Positions 1 through 7,174 of a DNA stretch of 9,298 bases are shown piece after piece. Made by a program: the position numbers and the translations under genes. The DNA is from Acidobacteriota bacterium (GTDB taxonomy: Bacteria; Acidobacteriota; Blastocatellia; Pyrinomonadales; Pyrinomonadaceae): the NCBI GenBank assembly GCA_019247865.1, contig JAFBAJ010000758.1, positions 1-9,298 of the forward strand, read 5' to 3'. How positions within the stretch are numbered: the first letter of the stretch is position 1; every line of letters begins with the position of its first letter. The notes under the pieces were generated by a model. It worked only from the letters and a program-made list of their open reading frames with translations, did not search any database and had not been told where the DNA came from.

Positions 1-44
1 TTCTAAACTGAAGGCTACGGTGTCCCGCAACGGAGAGAAGTCTC

Positions 45-2237
45 ATGAATAAGAACTTTCCTGCTGGCTCAGGCATGCGCCTCTTAAGCTGGATGTGCGC
101 GTGTGCTGTGATATTGGTCTGTGCCTCGCTCAGCGCGGCGCGAAATCTGCCCGGCATGCCCGTGCTCGTGAGCGAAGAAGCCTCGACGCGTGCGTTGACC
201 GCGAACCCTAATTTGTGGCGAAGCAATCGCCTGCCTCTGGCGGCGCAGGTCGCGTGGCCTGCCGGCACCGATGCCCGCGTGGTTATCTTTGTGACCAACC
301 TCAATCTGATGGCTGGCGAGGGCGCGAACGCGTTTCGCGCCGATGCGCAGAACGCTGCGGGGCGTCGCTATGACCTGCCCGTCGAATCGCTCTTCGCACT
401 CCCCGGAATGGATTGGGTCTACGCCGTCACCATCCGGCTCAATCCGGAACTGGGTGATGTCGGCGATGTGCTGGTGCGCATCAACTGGCGCGGCATGGCG
501 AGCAATCGCGTGCGGCTCCCGGTCGGCCATCTGGGCGGCGGCCCGCCCGATGACGAAGGCGCGACCCCGACTCCGGCTCCGCTCGTGCGTCCCAAAGTGG
601 TCGAGCCGGTGGAGTATCGCGGCGGCGAAGAGCAGGGACGTCTGCTGAGCCCGTTCTCGCCCGACGCCATACGCTTTCTCGAACAGGCGACCTTCGGCCC
701 GAACAACGAGGCCGAGCTGCATCTGAGAAGAGTCGGCATCCGTCGCTGGATCGAAGAGCAGACGACGCAGAAGTTTGACGCCAGCGGCAACGCGCGCTAT
801 TCGACCCTCCCCTATCCGACGCTGCCGCTGCAGCCGACCGTCATCCCGACCTCCTGTAATGCAGCCTGTCAGCGAGATAACTACACGATGTACAAGCTGC
901 AGAACTGGATGTTTCAGGAAGCTCTCTACAGCGACGATCAGCAGCTCCGCCGGCGCGTGGCCTGGGCGCTGAGCCAGATCCTCGTCGTTTCGGGGCGCGA
1001 CACGCAGCAGGCGAGCCACATGCTGGCTTACCTCAAGGTGCTCGACCGCAACGCGTTCGGGAACTTCCGTGACCTCCTCTACGAGATCACTTTGAACCCG
1101 GCGATGGGGAACTACCTGGACATGGTGCGCAGCACGGGCAACGACCCGAACGAGAACTATGCGCGCGAGATTTTGCAGCTCTTCTCGGTCGGCCTGAACA
1201 TGCTCAAGAAGGACGGGTCGCCGAAACTCGACGCGCAGGGCAATCGCATCCCGACCTACACACAGGACACGGTCAACAATTTCACCAAGGTCTTTACCGG
1301 CTGGAATTTCTGTAACTCCGGCTGTTCGTCATCCGTGCCCGGCCTGGTCAATTACCTCGATCCGCTGATCGCGAATCCGGCCCTGCACGATACGACGCAG
1401 AAGACGCTCTTGAATTATCCGGGCGCGATTGCGACCATTCCCGCCGGGCTGACGCCGGACGAAGATCTGAATCTGGCCCTGGACAATATCTTCTATCACC
1501 CGAACGTAGCGCCCTTCATCAGCAAGGCGCTGATCCAGCAACTCGTCACCAGCAACCCGTCCGGAGCCTATATCCAACGCGTCGCCACCGTCTTTGAGAA
1601 CAACGGACAGGGCGTGCGCGGCGACCTGCGGGCCGTCGTGACGGCGATCCTGCTCGACCCGGAAGCACGCGGCGACATCAAGACCGATCCGGACTACGGC
1701 AAGCTGCGCGAGCCGATTCTCTTCGTGACGAGCGTCCTGCGGCCCTTCGATCCGAGAGCCATCAACCGGACGATCATCAGCGACGGCGTCATCAACGGCA
1801 TCACGCAGCCGCTCGATCAGGATGTGTTCAATGCGCCTTCGGTCTTCAACTACTTCCCGCCCGATTACATCGTGCCGAACACCAGCGTGGTCGGCCCGGA
1901 GTACGCGATTCTGACGACGGGCACGGCGCTCAAGCGTCCGAACTTCGTCAATCAGATGGTCTTTACGGCTGGGATTACGGTCAATGCCACGGCCAACATC
2001 ACGGCGGGGACTTCGATCTCGATGGCGAGCATGCAGGCTCTGGCCGCCGCCGATTCGACCGGCGGGCTGCTCGTCGACCAGCTCAACCGGCTGATGATGC
2101 ACGGCTCGATGTCCACAGCCATGCGCAACAGCATCTTGCAGGCCGTCCAGGCCGTGAGCACCGCTAACACTTTGAAGCGCGCGCAAACGGCTGTTTATCT
2201 TATTGCGACCTCGTCGCAGTATGAGGTGCAGAGGTAA
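45..2237 (+). CDS. Secreted DUF1800 family protein with N-terminal beta domain
   Basis: A 730-residue exported protein of the DUF1800 family, whose biochemical role is unknown. Residues 1-33 form a signal peptide (hydrophobic stretch around 13-30, ending ASLSAARN). Residues about 37-165 look like a separate Ig-like beta domain of a kind I associate with Acidobacteriota surface proteins (FVTNLNLMAGEG, WRGMASNRVRLPVG). A Pro/Thr-rich linker follows (about 166-195). The DUF1800 core then runs to the C-terminus, with RFLEQATFG (near 208), RRRVAWALSQILVVSG (near 302), NENYAREILQLF (near 370), VFTGWNF (near 416), LREPILFVTSVLR (near 555) and DVFNAPSVFNYFPPDY (near 593). Cysteine pairs in SCNAAC and CNSGC could form disulfides after export. 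The start is supported by GGAGAG at 32-37, seven bases before the ATG. The DUF1501 gene follows five bases after the stop, so the two are co-transcribed. Family assignment is firm; function is not. Confidence 0.93.
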   Translation: MNKNFPAGSGMRLLSWMCACAVILVCASLSAARNLPGMPVLVSEEASTRALTANPNLWRSNRLPLAAQVAWPAGTDARVVIFVTNLNLMAGEGANAFRADAQNAAGRRYDLPVESLFALPGMDWVYAVTIRLNPELGDVGDVLVRINWRGMASNRVRLPVGHLGGGPPDDEGATPTPAPLVRPKVVEPVEYRGGEEQGRLLSPFSPDAIRFLEQATFGPNNEAELHLRRVGIRRWIEEQTTQKFDASGNARYSTLPYPTLPLQPTVIPTSCNAACQRDNYTMYKLQNWMFQEALYSDDQQLRRRVAWALSQILVVSGRDTQQASHMLAYLKVLDRNAFGNFRDLLYEITLNPAMGNYLDMVRSTGNDPNENYAREILQLFSVGLNMLKKDGSPKLDAQGNRIPTYTQDTVNNFTKVFTGWNFCNSGCSSSVPGLVNYLDPLIANPALHDTTQKTLLNYPGAIATIPAGLTPDEDLNLALDNIFYHPNVAPFISKALIQQLVTSNPSGAYIQRVATVFENNGQGVRGDLRAVVTAILLDPEARGDIKTDPDYGKLREPILFVTSVLRPFDPRAINRTIISDGVINGITQPLDQDVFNAPSVFNYFPPDYIVPNTSVVGPEYAILTTGTALKRPNFVNQMVFTAGITVNATANITAGTSISMASMQALAAADSTGGLLVDQLNRLMMHGSMSTAMRNSILQAVQAVSTANTLKRAQTAVYLIATSSQYEVQR
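2231..2235 (+). promoter_or_regulatory. Ribosome binding site of the DUF1501 gene, overlapping the upstream stop
   Basis: The sequence GAGGT lies seven bases before the ATG at 2243 and its last base is the first base of the TAA stop of the DUF1800 gene. This arrangement fixes the DUF1501 start and suggests translational coupling of the two genes. Coupling is inferred from spacing only. Confidence 0.6.
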
Positions 2238-2242
2238 AAGAT

Positions 2243-3661
2243 ATGTCACATTCAAGAAGAGATTTCCTGCGCAGGAGCGGGTGCGCTGCTTTAAGCATGG
2301 CGGCGCTCGCCTCCAACATTCGTCACTTCGGCCTGATGGATGCAATGGCTCAGAAGAATGCGGACGCTGCGCCTGATGTTGATTACAAGGCCATGGTCTG
2401 CATCTTTATGAACGGCGGCAACGACGGCAACAACACCGTCGTCCCGAACCACACGGCGGGTTACGCTCAATATTCTGCGGCGCGTGCGGCGCAGGGATTG
2501 GCGCTCCCGCAGTCTTCGCTGTTGCCGATCACTCCGCCGAGTATCGGTCTGGATTACGGCCTGCATCCGAATCTCCCCGAGCTGAAAACGCTCTGGGATC
2601 AGCAGAAGCTGGCCGTCATCTGTAACGTCGGCACGCTCGTCCAGCCCCTGACCAGAGCCCAGTACCAGTCCGGCTCGCCGCGTCCGATGCAGCTCTTCTC
2701 GCACTCGGATCAATCGAACCAGCATCGCACGTCGATCTCGAACTCCGCGTCGACGACCGGCTGGGGCGGGCGCATCGGGGATCGCACGATCGGCCTCAAT
2801 CCGGGCGCGGCCATCTCGGCCATCACTTCCGTCGCGGGCTCGACCGTCTTTACGGCCGGCAACGCGACCACGCCGCTGGTCGTCTCGCCTTCGCCGACGC
2901 CGCTCAATCAGGTCTTTGCGCTGAACGGCTTCACCGCCGGGAACAACGAAGACAGTGCGCGCCGCCAGAGCATGAACCTGATCCGGGCGATGGACCCGGA
3001 CAAGACTCTGATCCGCGCGGCCAGCGACCTGACGCAACAGGCCATCAGCGTGAGCGACCAGCTCAGCGCGGACCCGGCCCTGACGGCGACGTTCCCGAAC
3101 ACGCCGCTCGGCAACCAGCTCAAGCAGATCGCCAAGCTCATGAAGTTCCACACGCAGCTCAACATGAGCCGCCAGATCTTCTATGTGCAGAGCAACGCGA
3201 TCTTCGACACGCACTCCGGCCAGCTCGCACGGCAGGTTCAGACTCTGACCGAAGTCAGCCAGGCGATGAAGGCCTTCTATGACGAGACGGTGGCGCAGAA
3301 CATCGCCTCGCAGGTCACGACCTTCACGCTCTCCGACTTCAGCCGGACGCTGAATCCGAACGGTTCGGGCAGCGGCTCGGGCACAGACCACGCGTGGGGC
3401 AACCACGTCTTCGTGATGGGCGGCTCGGTGCGCGGCGGAGACTTTTACGGCACGCCCGGCCCGAACGGGACGGTCTTTCCGACGCTCGTCAACGGCGGCC
3501 CGGATGACGCGGATACGCGCGGACGCTTTATCCCGACGACTTCCGTGGACATGTTCGCGGCCACGCTGGCCTCCTGGTACGGCGTGTCGGCGCAGGACAT
3601 CCCGCTCGTCTTCCCGAACATCAATGCTTTCCCGACGGCCAACCTCGGGTTCATGATGTAA
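2243..3661 (+). CDS. Tat-exported DUF1501 family protein
   Basis: A 472-residue DUF1501 protein. The family belongs to the alkaline-phosphatase/sulfatase-like fold, but its substrates are unknown. The N-terminus carries a twin-arginine signal (SRRDFLRRSG, residues 4-13) followed by a weakly hydrophobic stretch (CAALSMAALA) and a likely cleavage site near MAQ. Export in folded, possibly cofactor-bound, form is therefore expected. Family landmarks are FMNGGNDGNNTVVP (about 56-69), LFSHSDQSNQHR (about 151-162), FTLSDFSRTLNPNG (about 361-374) and GTDHAWGNHVFVMGG (about 380-394). The C-terminus ends in FPNINAFPTANLGFM, a typical family ending. It is second in an operon with the DUF1800 gene and followed by a terminator. 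DUF1800 and DUF1501 genes are often neighbours in Acidobacteriota, Planctomycetes and Proteobacteria, which suggests a shared job. The length is normal and I see no frameshift. Confidence 0.93.
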   Translation: MSHSRRDFLRRSGCAALSMAALASNIRHFGLMDAMAQKNADAAPDVDYKAMVCIFMNGGNDGNNTVVPNHTAGYAQYSAARAAQGLALPQSSLLPITPPSIGLDYGLHPNLPELKTLWDQQKLAVICNVGTLVQPLTRAQYQSGSPRPMQLFSHSDQSNQHRTSISNSASTTGWGGRIGDRTIGLNPGAAISAITSVAGSTVFTAGNATTPLVVSPSPTPLNQVFALNGFTAGNNEDSARRQSMNLIRAMDPDKTLIRAASDLTQQAISVSDQLSADPALTATFPNTPLGNQLKQIAKLMKFHTQLNMSRQIFYVQSNAIFDTHSGQLARQVQTLTEVSQAMKAFYDETVAQNIASQVTTFTLSDFSRTLNPNGSGSGSGTDHAWGNHVFVMGGSVRGGDFYGTPGPNGTVFPTLVNGGPDDADTRGRFIPTTSVDMFAATLASWYGVSAQDIPLVFPNINAFPTANLGFMM

Positions 3662-3694
3662 GCGGAACCGGCGAACTTTTTTAACCACTCAACA

Positions 3695-3737
3695 CAGGAG
3701 CACGGAGGCGTTCGACCTTCGTGCTCCTGCTCTTTTT
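3695..3737 (+). terminator. Rho-independent terminator after the DUF1800-DUF1501 operon
   Basis: A 14-bp stem (3695-3708 with 3716-3729, one G:U pair, otherwise perfect) closes a seven-base loop containing TTCG, and TCTTTTT follows at 3731-3737. It begins 33 bases after the DUF1501 stop, so it ends that operon and separates it from the DUF4097 gene. Confidence 0.88.
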
Positions 3738-3833
3738 GGCCCGCCGAATATTTTCTGCCACGAATATCTCCAGCGCGGTGTTCTCACTCTGGAAGGCGAA
3801 AATTGGAATCATTCCTTAGAGGAGTATTTTGAG

Positions 3834-4631
3834 ATGACGAGAAATGTATGGAGCCGGCTCGCTCTCCTGTTCGGCGTGCTGCTCATGATCTACACTCCCG
3901 CGCGGGCGCAGGAGTTCCAGCATTCCTACAAGCTCGCGCCGGGCGGCTCGCTCAGCATCAGGAACGTGTCGGGCGACGTGAACATCACCGGTTACGACGG
4001 CGATGTCGTTACCGTCAGCGGCTTCAAGGAAGGGCGCGACCGCGACATGGTCGAAGTCGAAGACCGCAGCAGCGGCAACAGCATCAGTCTGGGCGTGCGT
4101 TATCCTTCGCCCTGCAATTGCGACGCGAGCGTGCGCTTTGAGGTTCGCATTCCGCGCTCCATCAACGTTTATATCGAGAAGGTGTCGACCGCGAGCGGCA
4201 ATATCGAAGTCAACGGCGTGCGCGGCGAGATCAATGTTAGCACGGCGAGCGGCGACGTGACGGTGAACGAGGTCAACGGGCGCGTCCATGCTTCGACCGC
4301 GAGCGGCGAGATGCGCGTCAAGGATGTCGTCGGCGAGGTCAGCGCGCAGAGCGCGAGCGGCGACGTCGAGGTCGAGATCGCACAGCTCACGGGCACTGAA
4401 GATATGAAATTCTCTTCCGCCAGCGGCGACGTGCACGTCCGCCTGCCCGCCAATCTGGATGCGGACATCTCCATGTCCACCTCGACGGGCGACATCCGGA
4501 CGGACTTTCCGATTCAGGTCAAAGAGAGCCGCTACGGCCCCGGTGCACAGGCTCGCGCACGCCTCGGCAGCGGCTCGCGCAGCATACAAATCTCGACCGC
4601 TTCGGGTAATGTGAGCCTGATGAGATATTAA
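3834..4631 (+). CDS. Secreted DUF4097 family beta-repeat protein
   Basis: A 265-residue exported protein of the DUF4097 (putative adhesin/beta-strand repeat) family. Residues 1-26 are a clear signal peptide (hydrophobic LALLFGVLLMIY, then TPARAQ). The mature protein starts with a SLSIRNVSGDVNITGYDG module and contains repeated strands centred on (S/T)ASG(D/N)(V/I), near residues 118, 136, 154, 172 and 194, with a final copy at the C-terminus (STASGNVSLMRY). Such repeats are expected to fold as a right-handed beta-helix or stacked beta-sheet. Two close cysteines (C94, C96 in PCNC) lie before the repeats. The family is widespread in bacterial envelopes and is often encoded near envelope-stress or two-component genes; its molecular function is not settled. 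The start is set by AGAGGAG ending at 3824, nine bases before the ATG. It lies after a terminator, so it needs its own promoter, but I found no convincing one in 3738-3815. Confidence 0.88.
   Translation: MTRNVWSRLALLFGVLLMIYTPARAQEFQHSYKLAPGGSLSIRNVSGDVNITGYDGDVVTVSGFKEGRDRDMVEVEDRSSGNSISLGVRYPSPCNCDASVRFEVRIPRSINVYIEKVSTASGNIEVNGVRGEINVSTASGDVTVNEVNGRVHASTASGEMRVKDVVGEVSAQSASGDVEVEIAQLTGTEDMKFSSASGDVHVRLPANLDADISMSTSTGDIRTDFPIQVKESRYGPGAQARARLGSGSRSIQISTASGNVSLMRY
4185..4400 (+). repeat. 54-bp coding repeats (18-residue beta strands) in the DUF4097 gene
   Basis: Three consecutive 54-bp units start at 4185, 4239 and 4293. Each encodes STASG plus 13 residues with alternating Val/Ile and a Gly near position 14. 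A fourth, diverged unit starts at 4347 (QSASGDVEVEI). The protein motif is kept while third codon positions differ, so the repeats look old and selected at protein level. Confidence 0.7.
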
Positions 4632-4649
4632 AAGTCAGGGCTCAACGAC

Positions 4650-4745
4650 TTCAGGGTAAAGAGTCAAAGCCGAAAGAGCGTAAGTGGTTCTGGGACGAAG
4701 CCGCTGCCGCTCGGAAGGATTTGATCTCTTTACCCTGAATCCTTT
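4650..4745 (+). terminator. Long hairpin in the convergent gap, probable terminator
   Basis: Perfect 14-bp arms, TTCAGGGTAAAGAG at 4650-4663 and its reverse complement at 4726-4739, are extended by five more pairs (4664-4668 with 4720-4724) across a one-base bulge. A run CCTTTTT follows at 4741-4747. It lies between the converging DUF4097 and protease genes, and the T-run reads on the plus strand, so it would terminate the DUF4097 transcript. The 51-base interior is unusually long for a terminator and may fold on its own. The minus-strand side has no clear T-run. Confidence 0.5.
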
Positions 4746-4748
4746 TTC

Positions 4749-5903
4749 CTACCGCTGAATCTCGTTCATCAGCTTTTCATACAGGCCCTTGTCGAGCGGC
4801 TGCAGAATGCGGCTCTCGGCCAGCGCCGCGCTGCGGTCTTCCAGTTCCAGATAGGTCATTGCGAGATTGAAATAAGTCTCTGCGAATTCGGGGCGGAGGC
4901 GCGCGGCCTGACGATACGCCGCTAAGGCTTCATAGAAGCTTCCGGCGTAGTAGTAGGCGTCGCCGAGCTTGTTATAAGCCTCGTAAGAGTTCGGCCGAAG
5001 TTTGAGGGCCTGCTTGAAGGCTTTGATGGCGTCGCGGTTCTTGCCCTGCTTGACCTGACAGTAGCCGACCTGTATCCATGCCTCCGCGCGATTCGGATTC
5101 TTGTTGACGGCGTTCTCAAAGTAGCCGAGCGCGTTCTCGTACCTTCCCAGCCAGAGCGAGTTCAGGCCGTTCTGATACCACCACTCCGAGACGGCTTCGG
5201 CCTTCTGATTCTCTTTGCTCCGCGCCGAGAGCTGCTCGAACGTCTGGAGCTTGCCTGCCTTCAACTCCGTGACCCGCTGCGCGCCGAGCGCGAGACTGAT
5301 GTTCTGCCCGTTCGTGACCTTGATCGTGACGACGCCGATGACTTCGCCGCGCATGTTGAAGACCGGGCTGCCGCTGTTGCCTGGAGAGATGGGAGCCGTG
5401 ATCTGTATGATCTTGCCGAGGCTCGGCACTTCGCGCACGGCCGAGACGATGCCGTCCGAGACGGAGCCTTCGAGCCTCAGCGGATTGCCGATGACGAAAA
5501 TCTTTTCGCCCTCGTCCGGCACGTCTGCGGCCAGCTCAAGAGTACGCGCACGCGCCTCCGGCATCTCGATATTGAGCAGCGCGAGGTCGCCCTCTTCGTC
5601 CACGCCGCTGATGCCGCGCACAGTGTAGGTCTTGCCCTTGCCGTCGAAGGTGCGTATCTCGGCGTGGTGCGCGCCGTCGATGACGTGCAGGTTGGTGATG
5701 ACCTCGCCGGGGCGGATGAAGAAGCCGCTGCCGGTCATCTTCATCTCGCCGTGCGAATCGTAGGTGATGATGCTCACGACCGCCGGCTTGACGCGGCGGA
5801 CCAGCTCCGGCAGGAGGTCTGTCTGTTGCGCACGGACGCCCTCGACCGCGAACGCGGCGAGAAAGAGAAGCGTCAGCCAAAGGGGGAGTTGGCGTTTCAT
5901 CAT
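4749..5903 (-). CDS. Exported trypsin-like (HtrA/DegP-type) serine protease with C-terminal TPRs
   Basis: A 384-residue S1C-type protease of the cell envelope. I chose the start at the first of two adjacent Met codons (5903) because it puts a good signal peptide at the N-terminus: KR, hydrophobic LPLWLTLLFLAAFA, then GVRAQ. The frame stays open to an ATG at 5975, which would add 24 mostly polar residues ahead of it. Neither start has a strong ribosome binding site. In the 384-residue numbering the catalytic triad is His73 (VITNLHVID), Asp106 (EEGDLALLNI) and Ser177 (PGNSGSPVFN), with the usual VIGNPL element between. So it should be active. There is no PDZ domain; from about residue 225 to the end come four TPRs (for example RAEAWIQVGYCQVKQGKNRD and SYEAYNKLGDAYYYAGSFYE), which likely bind partners or substrates. 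It has its own promoter-like site upstream and converges on the DUF4097 gene. Confidence 0.9.
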   Translation of the reverse strand: MMKRQLPLWLTLLFLAAFAVEGVRAQQTDLLPELVRRVKPAVVSIITYDSHGEMKMTGSGFFIRPGEVITNLHVIDGAHHAEIRTFDGKGKTYTVRGISGVDEEGDLALLNIEMPEARARTLELAADVPDEGEKIFVIGNPLRLEGSVSDGIVSAVREVPSLGKIIQITAPISPGNSGSPVFNMRGEVIGVVTIKVTNGQNISLALGAQRVTELKAGKLQTFEQLSARSKENQKAEAVSEWWYQNGLNSLWLGRYENALGYFENAVNKNPNRAEAWIQVGYCQVKQGKNRDAIKAFKQALKLRPNSYEAYNKLGDAYYYAGSFYEALAAYRQAARLRPEFAETYFNLAMTYLELEDRSAALAESRILQPLDKGLYEKLMNEIQR

Positions 5904-6068
5904 GGCTTTAATTTTCAGTGAACGCGGGCGCGGGGACGCGTACCCGTCAGGAAGGTTGATTCTCAAAGCCTGCATCGCATCGGGGAGACGATGAAGGCCG
6001 CCTCAGGCTGCCGGTTCATCAGAGCCCGCGCAGCGTCGGGGTCGCCGCGCGCCTGACCGGCTGAAACC
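5904..6068 (-). other. GC-rich leader region upstream of the protease gene
   Basis: This stretch would be a leader of roughly 160 nt if transcription starts at the promoter-like site 6069-6096. It is GC-rich and contains a bulged inverted repeat (6010-6018 with 6054-6061). I see no gene in it apart from the possible 24-codon N-terminal extension of the protease (5904-5975), and no riboswitch that I recognise. Confidence 0.3.
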
Positions 6069-6096
6069 AATATAGCACCTGACGCCTGAGCGGCAA
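6069..6096 (-). promoter_or_regulatory. Possible sigma70-type promoter of the protease gene
   Basis: On the minus strand, TATATT (6069-6074, five of six matches to the -10 consensus) follows TTGCCG (6091-6096, four of six matches to -35) with a 16-base spacer. It lies just downstream of the terminator of the preceding minus-strand gene, where a new promoter is needed. There is no experimental support, and promoter consensus in Acidobacteriota is poorly known. Confidence 0.4.
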
Positions 6097-6114
6097 ACTA
6101 TTTTTATCGCCCGG

Positions 6115-6154
6115 CAAAACAAAGAGGCCGCCCAGCGAACCGGGCGGCCTCTTT
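6115..6154 (-). terminator. Rho-independent terminator of the 6215-7162 gene
   Basis: A perfect 13-bp GC-rich stem (6121-6133 with 6142-6154) closes an eight-base loop. Read on the minus strand, the stem ends in CTTT and continues GTTTTG, giving the T-rich tail. It starts about 60 bases after the stop of the minus-strand gene at 6215 and isolates it from the protease gene. The plus side has ATTT only, so the minus orientation is preferred. Confidence 0.85.
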
Positions 6155-6214
6155 ATTTAGCGAGCGCTTTGTCCGATCCTCCTGTGGACGACAAGGCGCA
6201 GGCTAAAGCTGTGG

Positions 6215-7162
6215 TTATTTGACGGCCGTGCCGACGATGACGCCGGCCGGCGACGCAGACTCGTTCTCCAGCGTCACGAAGAGGCCGAAGTCCGGGAACT
6301 GGGTTTCAGACTGAATCTGCGCTTCGTTGCGCTGGCCCGTGTTGACGATCTGTCCCAGGCGCTGGAACTTGTTGTCCGGCGAGACGGCCCACACGACGTA
6401 GACCTGTCCGGCGGGCGCGTCCTTGAGCTCATGGAAACGCATGTTGATGGTCGTCGGCCCGTCCTTGCGCGGCTCCAGCGAGACGTTGGCGCGCGAGCCG
6501 GTCAGGGCTCCGCTGAAGTTGATCTTCATCTGCGTGTCCGTGCCGCGACGGAAACCCGGAATCCCGAGCATCGGCGCGTGATAACCGGCCGTCGCTCCAC
6601 TCGTCGAAGTGGCCGCGACGCGTTCGCCGACCGGCATGCCGTCGCGCTCGCCGCTGCTGCCGAGCGGGACGACCGCAAAGCCTTCGGGCACTGCGCTACG
6701 GAAGAAGACACGGCTCTCCGGAGTGACGGTCGCCAGATTGGTCTCAGGCGAGAGCACCAGCATGAACCGGTCGAGCGGCGTCGTCGTGCTGATCGCCGCC
6801 GTCCCATTCGAGACCGTGATCGGAGCCAGCAGCGTCGCGTGGCCCGTCGGGTCCACCGCGTAGAGATTGAAAAGATTGGTATCGCCGGTGATGCCCTTGA
6901 GGTCAAGGTTAATCATCGTGCGGTCACGCATGCGATGAATCCGCGCGATGCCGGTCGCGCCCGAATAGTCGCCGGACGGCGTCAGGTTCACCAGCACTTC
7001 TTTGTCCACCGGATATTCGATGACCGTCCAGGTGCCGTCAGCGTTCTGCACGGCTGTGGTCTGCGTGGTGGTGACCGTCGCGCTGTCCTGCGCGAGCGCG
7101 AGACCGGCGGCGGCGAATGATAACACGATCGCACCTGCGATGCTAAACAAACGTCTGCTCAT
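6215..7162 (-). CDS. Exported protein with two RskA-C-like halves, function unknown
   Basis: A 315-residue protein that I cannot assign to a named gene. Residues 1-25 are a clear signal peptide (hydrophobic IAGAIVLSFAAAGLAL, then AQ). The C-terminal part (about 210-315) resembles the extracytoplasmic domain of anti-sigma-K (RskA-type) factors: INMRFHELKDAPAGQVYVVW, then FGLFVTLENESASPAG and VIVGTAV. An earlier segment (about 70-165) has the same pattern: TMINLDLKGITGDTNLFNLY, then a FMLVLSPETN strand. So the protein seems to be an internal duplication of one beta domain. The cytoplasmic anti-sigma region and transmembrane helix of RskA are absent, so it is not an anti-sigma factor itself. A Ser/Thr/Gly-rich linker with PLGSSGERDG lies between the halves. 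AGGAGGAG (7175-7182) is a strong ribosome binding site twelve bases before the ATG. A terminator follows, so it is probably monocistronic. Confidence 0.8.
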   Translation of the reverse strand: MSRRLFSIAGAIVLSFAAAGLALAQDSATVTTTQTTAVQNADGTWTVIEYPVDKEVLVNLTPSGDYSGATGIARIHRMRDRTMINLDLKGITGDTNLFNLYAVDPTGHATLLAPITVSNGTAAISTTTPLDRFMLVLSPETNLATVTPESRVFFRSAVPEGFAVVPLGSSGERDGMPVGERVAATSTSGATAGYHAPMLGIPGFRRGTDTQMKINFSGALTGSRANVSLEPRKDGPTTINMRFHELKDAPAGQVYVVWAVSPDNKFQRLGQIVNTGQRNEAQIQSETQFPDFGLFVTLENESASPAGVIVGTAVK

Positions 7163-7174
7163 AATGATTTACTT

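Noticed and set aside
84..1019. 311-codon minus-strand frame opposite the DUF1800 gene, and a similar 338-codon frame at 1329-2345
   Set aside because: Arg/His-rich shadow composition, no ribosome binding site, and full overlap with a well-supported gene.
2291..3688. 465-codon open frame on the minus strand opposite the DUF1501 gene
   Set aside because: The product is very rich in Arg, Val, Asp and Ala with no recognisable domain, as expected antisense to GC-rich coding DNA; the plus-strand DUF1501 gene has clear family motifs.
3736..3756. Sigma54-like TTGGCCCG motif upstream of the DUF4097 gene
   Set aside because: The GG of the -24 box is there, but no GC is present at the correct -12 position.
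4185..4400. Possible CRISPR-like or tandem DNA repeat array
   Set aside because: The 54-bp units are in frame and conserved only at protein level, matching DUF4097 beta repeats.
3816..4589. 257-codon minus-strand frame opposite the DUF4097 gene
   Set aside because: Its regular Asp/Ala/His pattern is the reverse reading of the 54-bp repeats; the plus-strand gene has a signal peptide and ribosome binding site.
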